A stretch of 5,008 bases of DNA from JBBREP01 sp036501845. Lineage in GTDB: Bacteria > Actinomycetota > Acidimicrobiia > IMCC26256 > PALSA-610. The translations under genes and the position numbers were made by a program. The stretch is taken from the NCBI GenBank assembly GCA_036501845.1, contig DASXZO010000080.1:1-5008 (forward strand), read 5' to 3'. Of the stretch, positions 1 to 4,889 are shown one piece after another. The stretch's first letter is position 1; the number at the start of each line of letters is the position of its first letter. The notes under the pieces are model-generated. The model was not told the origin of the DNA and did no database searches. It saw nothing but the letters and a program-made list of their open reading frames with translations.

Positions 1-25
1 TTTGACTTGCAATATGCAAGTCAAA
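1..25. repeat. Perfect 11-bp inverted repeat with 3-nt centre, 22 bp past the ku stop
   Basis: TTTGACTTGCA (1-11) is followed by ATA and then its exact reverse complement TGCAAGTCAAA (15-25). The element is far more AT-rich than its surroundings. Lying just downstream of the leftward ku gene, it could be that gene's terminator hairpin. The 23-bp-scale symmetry and the TTGACT hexamer at each outer end (a -35-like sequence on either strand) equally fit an operator for a MarR/TetR-type repressor controlling a gene to the left of the window. The repeat begins at base 1 and may extend further left. The symmetry is directly visible; the function is inferred. Confidence 0.7.
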
Positions 26-47
26 CGACGCACAGGGATTTGCGCGT

Positions 48-917
48 TCAGCTCGCCTTGGCCTTGCGGCGGCGCTTGGGCTTGGCGTCCTCGCCCGCCT
101 CGTCGTCGTCGCTCGACTCGGCCTTGCCGTCAGCCGGCTTGTCGTCTTTGGCGCGGGCGAGGCTCGCTTCGAGCGCCGCCACGAGGTCGAGCACCTTCGC
201 GGGCGGTTCGGACGTGGGCTGGCTGACGATCTTCTCCCCCGCGGCCTTGCGCTCGATGAGGTCGAGCAACTCGTCGCGGTAGGTGTCGCGGAACTCGTCG
301 ATGTCGAACTTCTCGACCGCGAGCGACTCCACGAGTTGGCGCGCCATGAGGCGTTCCTTCTCGGTGGGTTCGGCGCTGTCGTCGGGCACGATCGTGTCGC
401 GGTCGAGCACCTCGTCGGCATAGCGCATCGTCTCGAGGCACAGCACGCCGTCGATCGGGCGGATCGCGACCAGCCGTTCCTTCGAGCGCATCACGACCTT
501 GCCGATCGCGACCTTGCGCTCCGAGGCCATCACGTCGACGAGAAGTTTGTACGCCTTCACGCCCTTCTCGTCGGGCTGCAGGTAGTAGGGCTGTTCGAAG
601 TAGAGCGGATCGATCTGGTCGAGGTCGATGAACTGGTCGATGTCGATCGTGTGGCCGGCCTTCGGCTGCAACGACTCGATCTCCTGCGGGTCGACCACCA
701 CGTACTGGCCCTTGCTGATCTCGTAGCCCTTGATGATCTTGTCGGCTGGCACCTCTTCGCCGGTCTGATCGGACACCTTGCGGTAGCGGATGCGCGAATT
801 CGTGCCTTCCTCGAGCTGGTTGAACGAGACGTCGCGGTTGCGCGTCGCGGTCACGATGCGCACCGGCACCTGCACCAGCCCGAAGCCGACGGAGCCACTC
901 CAGATCGCACTCGGCAT
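48..917 (-). CDS. ku: Bacterial Ku protein (NHEJ DNA-end binding)
   Basis: This is a 289-residue Ku homologue, a normal length for the bacterial single-subunit family. Bacterial Ku forms a homodimeric ring that threads onto double-strand DNA ends and recruits LigD-type enzymes. Family signatures seen: the N-terminus MPSAIWSGSVGFGLVQVPVR, then FNQL (32-35), the GYEISKGQYVVVD stretch (64-76), YFEQPYYL (106-113), and GKVVMRSKERLVAIRP (139-154). A C-terminal VLDLVAALEASLARAK segment (242-257) resembles the conserved region after the Ku core that is linked to LigD interaction. The tail is an acidic linker (SSDDDEAGEDA) ending in a basic stretch, KPKRRRKAKAS, as in the lysine-rich tails of many bacterial Ku proteins. 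The ATG at 917 is chosen because family proteins begin at this motif; an upstream in-frame ATG at 1040 would overlap the divergent gene. No Shine-Dalgarno is seen. It is divergent from the LigD-type polymerase gene, 31 bp away. Confidence 0.96.
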   Translation of the reverse strand: MPSAIWSGSVGFGLVQVPVRIVTATRNRDVSFNQLEEGTNSRIRYRKVSDQTGEEVPADKIIKGYEISKGQYVVVDPQEIESLQPKAGHTIDIDQFIDLDQIDPLYFEQPYYLQPDEKGVKAYKLLVDVMASERKVAIGKVVMRSKERLVAIRPIDGVLCLETMRYADEVLDRDTIVPDDSAEPTEKERLMARQLVESLAVEKFDIDEFRDTYRDELLDLIERKAAGEKIVSQPTSEPPAKVLDLVAALEASLARAKDDKPADGKAESSDDDEAGEDAKPKRRRKAKAS

Positions 918-923
918 GAAACC

Positions 924-929
924 ATCGTA
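924..929 (-). promoter_or_regulatory. Candidate -10 hexamer TACGAT for leaderless ku
   Basis: On the minus strand TACGAT fits the actinobacterial -10 pattern TAnnnT. Six bases separate it from the ku ATG at 917, so the hexamer occupies -12 to -7 if transcription begins on the A of the start codon. No TTGACA-like -35 is seen at the expected spacing. The motif carries little information and overlaps the palindrome arm, so this remains a hypothesis supported mainly by the absent Shine-Dalgarno and the mirrored site opposite. Confidence 0.45.
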
Positions 930-940
930 CCGCCGGTACG
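926..940. repeat. Palindrome centred between ku and the polymerase gene (putative operator)
   Basis: CGTACCG, one C, then CGGTACG form a perfect 7-bp inverted repeat with a 1-nt centre, in the middle of the 31-bp gap between the divergent start codons. Each arm supplies the TACG of a -10-like hexamer, one per strand. A dimeric regulator bound here would cover both presumed core promoters. The sequence symmetry is certain; the regulatory role is inferred. Confidence 0.6.
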
Positions 941-942
941 TT
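937..942 (+). promoter_or_regulatory. Candidate -10 hexamer TACGTT for the leaderless polymerase gene
   Basis: TACGTT matches TAnnnT and lies exactly 6 nt before the ATG at 949, again placing +1 on the start codon. No Shine-Dalgarno and no recognisable -35 are visible. The spacing is identical to that of the candidate box on the opposite strand. Confidence 0.45.
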
Positions 943-948
943 TTCGGT

Positions 949-1860
949 ATGCCTGCCGCCACCCACGTCACAATCGACGGCCACGAACTGCGGCTCTCCA
1001 ACCTCACGAAGGTGCTGTATCCCGGCAACGGGTTCACCAAGGCCGAGGTGATCGACTACTACCGGGCCGTCGCCCCGGTGCTGCTCCCCCACCTGCGCGA
1101 CATGTGCCCCACGCTCGTGCGGGCCCCCAACGGCGTCGACGGCGAGGTGTTCTTCGAGAAGCGCTGCCCGCCGCACCATCCCGACTGGATCGTGGAAGGG
1201 CCCGCGAACGGTGTGCGCAACGCATGCGTGATCGACTCGTTGCCCGGACTCGTGTGGACGGCGAACCTTGCCGCGCTCGAGCTGCACGTGCAGCAAACTC
1301 CGCGCGACACATTGCGCACGCCGCGCGCGATGGTGTTCGACCTCGACCCCGGGCCGGGCACCGACATCATCGACTGCCGGCGCGTCGCGCATCAGCTCCT
1401 CGATTTTCTCGCGCAACTCGGCCTCGCGACGGTGCTGGTGAAGACATCGGGCTCGAAGGGACTGCACCTCAGTGTGCCGCTCAACCCGCAACTCGCGCCG
1501 TCTGGTGACGACGACACCACCGACGACGACACGAAGAAGTTCGCGCTCGCGCTCGGTCAACTGTTGGAACAGCGCGACGACCGCGTCACCACGACGATGG
1601 CGAAGGTCGAACGGCCCGGCAAGGTGTTCGTCGACTGGAGCCAGAACGACCGCCACAAGACGACGGTGGCTCCCTACTCGCTCCGCATCCGCCAACTCCC
1701 GACCGTCTCTACTCCGATCACATGGGACGAGCTCGACGCCGCGCCCGACGCCGGCGCGCTCGTGTTCGAGGCGCCCGCTGTGGTCGCACGGGTCGACGCG
1801 CACGGCGACCTCTGGGCCGACGCGCTCACGACCCACCAGACACTTCCACCACTTGGTTGA
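949..1860 (+). CDS. Stand-alone LigD-type polymerase/primase domain protein
   Basis: This 303-residue protein has the length of one LigD polymerase domain (PolDom), of the archaeo-eukaryotic primase superfamily, which fills gaps and adds nucleotides at broken ends, often preferring ribonucleotides. Seen in order: LRLSNLTKVLYPGNGFTKAE (14-33), EVFFEKRCPPHHPDW (66-80), the catalytic pair D131 and D133 in VFDLDPGPG, the nucleotide-binding TSGSKGLHL stretch with H173, the third acidic residue D229 in KVFVDWSQND, and TTVAPYSLR (238-246). All three metal-binding aspartates are therefore present. There is no ATP-dependent ligase domain and no phosphoesterase domain, so this is not a full LigD; separate PolDom proteins are known in mycobacteria. 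The ATG at 949 matches the family N-terminus; in-frame ATGs further upstream would run into ku. An acidic insert (GDDDTTDDDTKK, 186-197) is a local oddity. Confidence 0.93.
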   Translation: MPAATHVTIDGHELRLSNLTKVLYPGNGFTKAEVIDYYRAVAPVLLPHLRDMCPTLVRAPNGVDGEVFFEKRCPPHHPDWIVEGPANGVRNACVIDSLPGLVWTANLAALELHVQQTPRDTLRTPRAMVFDLDPGPGTDIIDCRRVAHQLLDFLAQLGLATVLVKTSGSKGLHLSVPLNPQLAPSGDDDTTDDDTKKFALALGQLLEQRDDRVTTTMAKVERPGKVFVDWSQNDRHKTTVAPYSLRIRQLPTVSTPITWDELDAAPDAGALVFEAPAVVARVDAHGDLWADALTTHQTLPPLG

Positions 1861-1897
1861 CACATCGCACCGCTTGCTCGACACATTGGCCTTCCAA

Positions 1898-2002
1898 AGT
1901 CGCACAGGGTTCTGGACAAAGATGGTCGAGTAGTCGAGACTGACGCGACACTGCGCGGCCCTGGGGCCCGCACAGATGCGAGTCGTACGAGAGGGGCACT
2001 TC
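1898..2002 (+). promoter_or_regulatory. Upstream region of the first beta-helix gene, resembling that of its paralogue
   Basis: Together with 1861-1897, this makes up the 142-bp gap after the polymerase stop. Hand alignment to the region before the second beta-helix gene finds shared blocks in the same order: an A-x-TC-x-C-x-CAGG stretch leading to TGGACA (1913-1918), ACACTG (1948-1953), ATGCG-x-GT (1976-1983) and GAGGGGCAC before the start. TGGACA is one mismatch from a -35 hexamer, but no convincing -10 follows at 16-18 bp, so no promoter is assigned. A hairpin with one bulged base (TGCG-C-GGCC, loop CTGG, GGCC-CGCA; 1952-1972) lies here and might terminate the polymerase transcript or structure the leader. 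No other signal was found in 1861-1897. Confidence 0.45.
1991..1996 (+). promoter_or_regulatory. Ribosome binding site GAGGGG that fixes the start at 2003
   Basis: GAGGGG stands 6 nt before the ATG at 2003, and the same GAGGGGCAC with the same spacing precedes the paralogue. An in-frame ATG at 1976 lies upstream of this site. In the paralogue the equivalent ATG (3688) is out of frame with the gene (28 nt rather than 27 upstream), so this stretch is leader and not coding sequence. Confidence 0.75.
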
Positions 2003-3607
2003 ATGCGACGGCACACGCATGGCGCTTGGCGCGCCATCGCTCGATTCAGCGCAACCGCGCTCGCAACCGGCGGCATCGTCGCCCTCGCGGCCGGGCCGGC
2101 GAGCGCCACGACGATCACGGTGCACAACCAGGCGCAGCTCGCCTCGGCGTGGGGAAATCCGTCCGTGTCCGACATCACGCTCGCCGCGAACATCAATGTG
2201 TGCGGCACCCTGACGCGCCCACCGGCGAGCCAGGCGATCTTGGTCCACGGCGCCAACCACGTGGTGAAGGCCACGTGCACGGGCAGTTTGTTGGTGGCGG
2301 GCGGCACCGCCGCGATTCACATCGTGCAGACCACGCTGCGCGACGCCAAGTACGACAAGAACTTCCGCCACGGTGCCGCGCTCGAAGCAGTGCACGCGCC
2401 GGTGCAGCTGAGCCAGTCGATCATCGAGAACAACAACGCAGTGATCGGCGCGGTGCAGGCCAAGTCGCTCGTGGCGAACGGCACGCAGTTCTTGAACAAC
2501 GGCGCGCTTGCCACCAACCTGGGATTCGGCGCGGGTGGTGCCACGCTCGTCGGTGGCGGAGCCACCATCACCAACAGCACGTTCTCGGGCAACGACATCT
2601 ACGGCGACGGCGCGGGCCTGCGCGCCACCGGGCACGTGACGGTGACCGGCTCGACCTTCTCCAACAACAGCGGCAAGGGCGGTGGTGAGGCGATCTCGGC
2701 CGCCAGCGCCGCCATCACCAACAGCACGTTCTCGGGCAACCTGTCGTACGCGGCCGAAGGGGGCGGCGCAGTGGGTGTGACCGGCAGCGCGCAGGTGACG
2801 AGCTCGACGTTCACGAACAACAGCGCGGGCATTGGCGACGGTGGCGCACTCGGCGGCAGCACCGTCGCCGTGGTCAACTCGACGTTCAGTGGCAACTCGA
2901 CCGACAGCGGTCACGGTGGCGCGATCACCGGCAACGACGTGTCGGTGACGCGGTCGACGTTCCACGGCAACTCGAGCGCAGCCGACGGCGGCGCCATTCA
3001 CGTAGGTCATTCGCTTCAGGCCGTCACCTCCACCTTCGACAGCAACTCCACCACTGGTGCGGGCTCGTCCGACTCGAATGGCGGCGCGATCTCGGGCGCG
3101 TCAGGCGCGTCGCTCGCCGTCGTCAACTCGACGATCACCAACAACTCCACCGCCGAGAGTGCGCAGGGTTCGGCGATCTACGTCGACGGCCTGCTGCGGT
3201 TGCAGTTCGACACCATCGACGCCAACCCCACTGCGCCTGATGGCAACGCGCCGGTGTCGCAGATCTTCGGGACCGCGGCGGCAACGCTCAACCCGGTGCG
3301 AGGCACGGTGGTGAGCGGCGGCGCGCCCGGGCGCGATTGCACGATCGCCACGACGTCGGGCGGCTCGAATTACGACGACGACGGCACGTGCGGCTTCAAC
3401 GGCACCGGTGACTTCTCGCACGCGGCCAGCCCGCAGCTCGGCATGCTGCGCAACAACGGCGGCCCCACGTTCACCCAGGATCCGGCGGCGACGAGCCCGC
3501 TCGTCAACGTGGTCGTCGGCACCTGCCTCGCGCTCGACCAGCGCGGCGTCGCCCGTCCGCAGGGCTCGGCGTGCGACATCGGCAGCGTCGAGCGCATCCA
3601 CAGCTGA
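2003..3607 (+). CDS. Secreted Pmp-like beta-helix protein with choice-of-anchor Q domain
   Basis: This 534-residue exported protein starts with a signal peptide: basic residues (MRRHTHGAWR), a hydrophobic core to about residue 31, and an AxA site A33-S34-A35. Residues 36-186 form an N-terminal part with C67 and C92, conserved in the neighbouring paralogue and perhaps disulfide-bonded. Residues 187-410 contain about nine rungs of 23-30 residues with (N/G/S)STFxxN and GGA(I/L/V) motifs, the hallmark of chlamydial polymorphic-membrane-protein repeats and of right-handed parallel beta-helices. The C-terminus has SPQLGMLRNNGGPTFTQD (476-493), DQRGVARPQG (512-521) and CDIGSVE (524-530), matching the choice-of-anchor Q domain; C446, C463, C508 and C524 lie in the C-terminal region. 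No LPXTG motif and no C-terminal membrane helix are seen. The protein is probably surface-associated and perhaps adhesive or structural; no enzymatic residues are recognisable and its ligand is unknown. Confidence 0.88.
   Translation: MRRHTHGAWRAIARFSATALATGGIVALAAGPASATTITVHNQAQLASAWGNPSVSDITLAANINVCGTLTRPPASQAILVHGANHVVKATCTGSLLVAGGTAAIHIVQTTLRDAKYDKNFRHGAALEAVHAPVQLSQSIIENNNAVIGAVQAKSLVANGTQFLNNGALATNLGFGAGGATLVGGGATITNSTFSGNDIYGDGAGLRATGHVTVTGSTFSNNSGKGGGEAISAASAAITNSTFSGNLSYAAEGGGAVGVTGSAQVTSSTFTNNSAGIGDGGALGGSTVAVVNSTFSGNSTDSGHGGAITGNDVSVTRSTFHGNSSAADGGAIHVGHSLQAVTSTFDSNSTTGAGSSDSNGGAISGASGASLAVVNSTITNNSTAESAQGSAIYVDGLLRLQFDTIDANPTAPDGNAPVSQIFGTAAATLNPVRGTVVSGGAPGRDCTIATTSGGSNYDDDGTCGFNGTGDFSHAASPQLGMLRNNGGPTFTQDPAATSPLVNVVVGTCLALDQRGVARPQGSACDIGSVERIHS
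2561..2593 (+). repeat. 33-nt direct repeat, copy 1
   Basis: This stretch encodes ATITNSTFSGN and recurs at 2708-2740 with a single difference, ACC versus GCC at the second codon. The copies start 147 nt (49 codons) apart, about two rungs. Codon choice is otherwise identical, unlike the other rungs. Confidence 0.85.
2708..2740 (+). repeat. 33-nt direct repeat, copy 2
   Basis: This stretch encodes AAITNSTFSGN and matches 2561-2593 at 32 of 33 positions, keeping the reading frame. It points to recent duplication of two rungs or to conversion between rungs. Confidence 0.85.
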
Positions 3608-3703
3608 CCCGAAATAGCGGGAATCACCCAGGATCGCTGGACACCGCTCGTCGCGCGAGCAACACTGATCGTGGCACGCGCAGGGCAATGCGCGTGATCG
3701 ATC
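3608..3703 (+). promoter_or_regulatory. Intergenic leader between the two paralogues
   Basis: This region resembles the upstream region of the first paralogue: AATCACCCAGGAT leads to TGGACA (3638-3643), ACACTG (3662-3667) lies 54 nt before the start (55 in the first gene), and ATGCGCGTG is at 3688-3696. Two weak hairpins are also present: CCCG/CGGG (3608-3621) directly after the first gene's stop and GCTCG/CGAGC (3646-3660). The second gene therefore probably carries its own copied control region rather than relying only on readthrough. No convincing -10 was found. Confidence 0.45.
3675..3696 (+). repeat. Perfect 8-bp hairpin just upstream of the second paralogue's RBS
   Basis: CACGCGCA (3675-3682), loop GGGCAA, then TGCGCGTG (3689-3696) form a perfect GC-rich stem ending 7 nt before the GAGGGG ribosome binding site. 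No T-run follows. It could end the upstream transcript, act as an operator, or structure the leader of the second gene. The pairing is visible; the role is inferred. Confidence 0.55.
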
Positions 3704-3709
3704 GAGGGG
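3704..3709 (+). promoter_or_regulatory. Ribosome binding site GAGGGG of the second paralogue
   Basis: GAGGGG lies 6 nt before the ATG at 3716. The same motif and spacing precede the first paralogue, which supports both start choices. Confidence 0.75.
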
Positions 3710-3715
3710 CACAAC

Positions 3716-4825
3716 ATGCGATCAGTGATCACCCGCGCTCGGCGCGTGATGGGTGTGTTCGGCGCGGCGGCGCTCGCCGCGGGCGGTGGGGTGGCGCTCA
3801 ACGCCAGTGCAGCGAGCGCAGCCACCACGACCGTGCACACCAAGGCCCAACTCCAGGCCGCGTGGCAGAACCCGGCGACGTCGGACATCACGCTCGCGGC
3901 TGACATCGCCACGTGCGGCACGATGTCACGCTCGTCGACGACCGCGGTCACCGTGCATGGCAACGGCCATGCCCTGCGTTCGACATGCGCGGGCACGATG
4001 TTGAGGCAGACCGGTGTGGGCGCGGTCGGTGTCTTCCGGCTGACCCTGCGCGACGCGATGCCGAACAACGACAACCTCGACGGCGGGAACGCGCTCGACG
4101 CACCGCTCGCAGCTGTCCGGGTCGACCACGATCTCGTCGAGAACAACAGCGCGTACAAAGGTGGCGCGGTACACGCGAAATCGCTCGTGATCGTGAGTTC
4201 ACGGTTCGTGCACAACGGAAACGCGATCGCCGACGAGCAGATCGGCAGCGCGGGCGCGGTCGTCGCCGAGGGCGATGTCGCCGTCCAGAACAGCACCTTC
4301 GCCGACAACGTGGCCTACGGCGAAGCGGGCATCGTCGCAAAAGGCACCGTCACCGTGACCGGGTCGACGTTCATCGACAACGGCGGTCGCGACGGCGCGA
4401 TGGCCGTCGCCGCGGCGAACGCCACGATCACATCGAGCACGTTCACCAACAACATCTCGTACGACGCCTTCCCCGCGCCCGGCGGCGCCGTGGGCGTCAG
4501 CGGCACATTGCGCGTCTCGCATTCGACGTTCACGGGCAACCAGGGTGGGATTGGCGACGGTGGCGCGCTCGGAGGGCCAACCATCGCCGTGGTCGACAGT
4601 GTGTTCAGCGGTAACGGGACCGCGGAGGGCCGCGGCGGTGCCATCGAGGGCAACGATGTCGCCGTGACACGGTCGACGTTCCACCACAACGGCGCAGACG
4701 GCGCCGGGGGCGCGATCCATGCGGAGCATTCGCTGCTCGCAGTCGCGTCGACGTTCGACGGCAATCTCACGGAGGTCGGCGGCACACCGAACCCGACCGG
4801 CGGCGCGATCTCAGGAGCGCGGTGA
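3716..4825 (+). CDS. Secreted Pmp-like beta-helix protein, C-terminally truncated paralogue
   Basis: This 369-residue protein is a tandem paralogue of the preceding gene. In my hand alignment 40 of the first 70 residues are identical with no gap. It has a signal peptide with basic start (MRSVITRARR), hydrophobic core and likely cleavage after A33-S34-A35; conserved C67 and C91; and FxxN / GGA(I/V/L) rungs (FVHN 164, FADN 195, FIDN 219, FTNN 243, FTGN 272, FSGN 297, FHHN 322, FDGN 347). It ends in TGGAISGAR, exactly where the first paralogue continues with GGAISGASGASLAV for another ~170 residues, so the last rungs and the whole choice-of-anchor Q domain are missing. Sequence after the stop shows no remnant of them in any frame I read, so this looks like a deletion or rearrangement end and not a point nonsense mutation. 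The intact frame, signal peptide and RBS suggest it may still be made, perhaps as a released form; it could instead be a young pseudogene. Confidence 0.82.
   Translation: MRSVITRARRVMGVFGAAALAAGGGVALNASAASAATTTVHTKAQLQAAWQNPATSDITLAADIATCGTMSRSSTTAVTVHGNGHALRSTCAGTMLRQTGVGAVGVFRLTLRDAMPNNDNLDGGNALDAPLAAVRVDHDLVENNSAYKGGAVHAKSLVIVSSRFVHNGNAIADEQIGSAGAVVAEGDVAVQNSTFADNVAYGEAGIVAKGTVTVTGSTFIDNGGRDGAMAVAAANATITSSTFTNNISYDAFPAPGGAVGVSGTLRVSHSTFTGNQGGIGDGGALGGPTIAVVDSVFSGNGTAEGRGGAIEGNDVAVTRSTFHHNGADGAGGAIHAEHSLLAVASTFDGNLTEVGGTPNPTGGAISGAR
4274..4765 (+). repeat. Array of FxxN / GGA beta-helix rungs in the second paralogue
   Basis: Seven rungs cover residues 187-350, aligning one-to-one with the first seven rungs of the upstream paralogue (starting at the same residue number, 187). 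Glycine turns include PGGAVGV, DGGALGG, RGGAIEG and GGAIHAE. One earlier, looser rung (SSRFVHN, residues 161-167) precedes them. Confidence 0.8.
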
Positions 4826-4830
4826 GCAGT

Positions 4831-4858
4831 GGGGTCGGCGCAATGGCGCGCCGGCCCC
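4831..4858. terminator. GC-rich hairpin between convergent genes, likely terminator
   Basis: GGGGTCGGCGC (4831-4841) pairs with GCGCCGGCCCC (4848-4858) across a 6-nt loop, giving 11 pairs including one G-U on the plus strand (an A-C mismatch on the minus strand). It begins 6 nt after the stop of the rightward gene and lies 32 nt beyond the stop of the leftward thiolase gene. No clear U-tract follows in either direction, as is common for intrinsic terminators of high-GC actinobacteria. Position and stem strength support termination, chiefly of the rightward transcript. Confidence 0.65.
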
Positions 4859-4889
4859 GCTTCACCAAATGTCGCGCGTCGCTACGCGC

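Larger units (their letters stand above)
2561..3217 (+). repeat. Array of FxxN / GGA(I/L/V) beta-helix rungs in the first paralogue
   Basis: About nine degenerate coding repeats have a mostly 24-26 residue period. Full or near-full STFxxN motifs occur at residues 192-197, 217-222, 241-246, 268-273, 293-298, 318-323 and 343-348, followed by weaker STITNN (376-381) and DTIDAN (403-408). Glycine-rich turns such as DGGALGG, HGGAITG, DGGAIHV and NGGAISG alternate with them. At DNA level the repeats are diverged except for one pair that is nearly identical, annotated separately. Confidence 0.85.

Noticed and set aside
790..948. Upstream in-frame extension of the polymerase gene
   Set aside because: It would overlap the start of ku by over 100 bp, the added residues match nothing in the PolDom family, and the family N-terminus fits the ATG at 949.
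336..1508. 390-codon plus-strand open frame over ku and the polymerase gene
   Set aside because: It overlaps two confidently identified genes in other frames and its composition is low-complexity Arg/His/Asp/Val.
1976..2002. Alternative ATG start for the first beta-helix gene
   Set aside because: The RBS lies downstream of it, the signal peptide starts properly at 2003, and the corresponding ATG before the paralogue is out of frame.
130..2307. 725-codon open frame on the minus strand, crossing the ku region, the polymerase gene and the start of the first beta-helix gene
   Set aside because: It is antisense to or out of frame with well-recognised genes; the translation is Arg/Ala/His-rich with no family motif, as expected of long chance frames in GC-rich DNA.
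1826..3010. 394-codon minus-strand open frame opposite the first beta-helix gene
   Set aside because: It is a shadow of a gene with signal peptide, RBS and repeats on the other strand; similar antisense frames opposite the second paralogue (3370-4308, 4199-4729) are equally featureless.
2561..3217. Regular repeats as a CRISPR array or minisatellite
   Set aside because: The periodicity is at protein level in one continuous frame, with degenerate DNA and no constant repeat/unique spacer pattern.
3608..3660. Two small hairpins (CCCG/CGGG and GCTCG/CGAGC) as a terminator of the first beta-helix gene
   Set aside because: Stems of 4 and 5 bp without a T-run are expected by chance in this composition; they are mentioned only in the leader entry.
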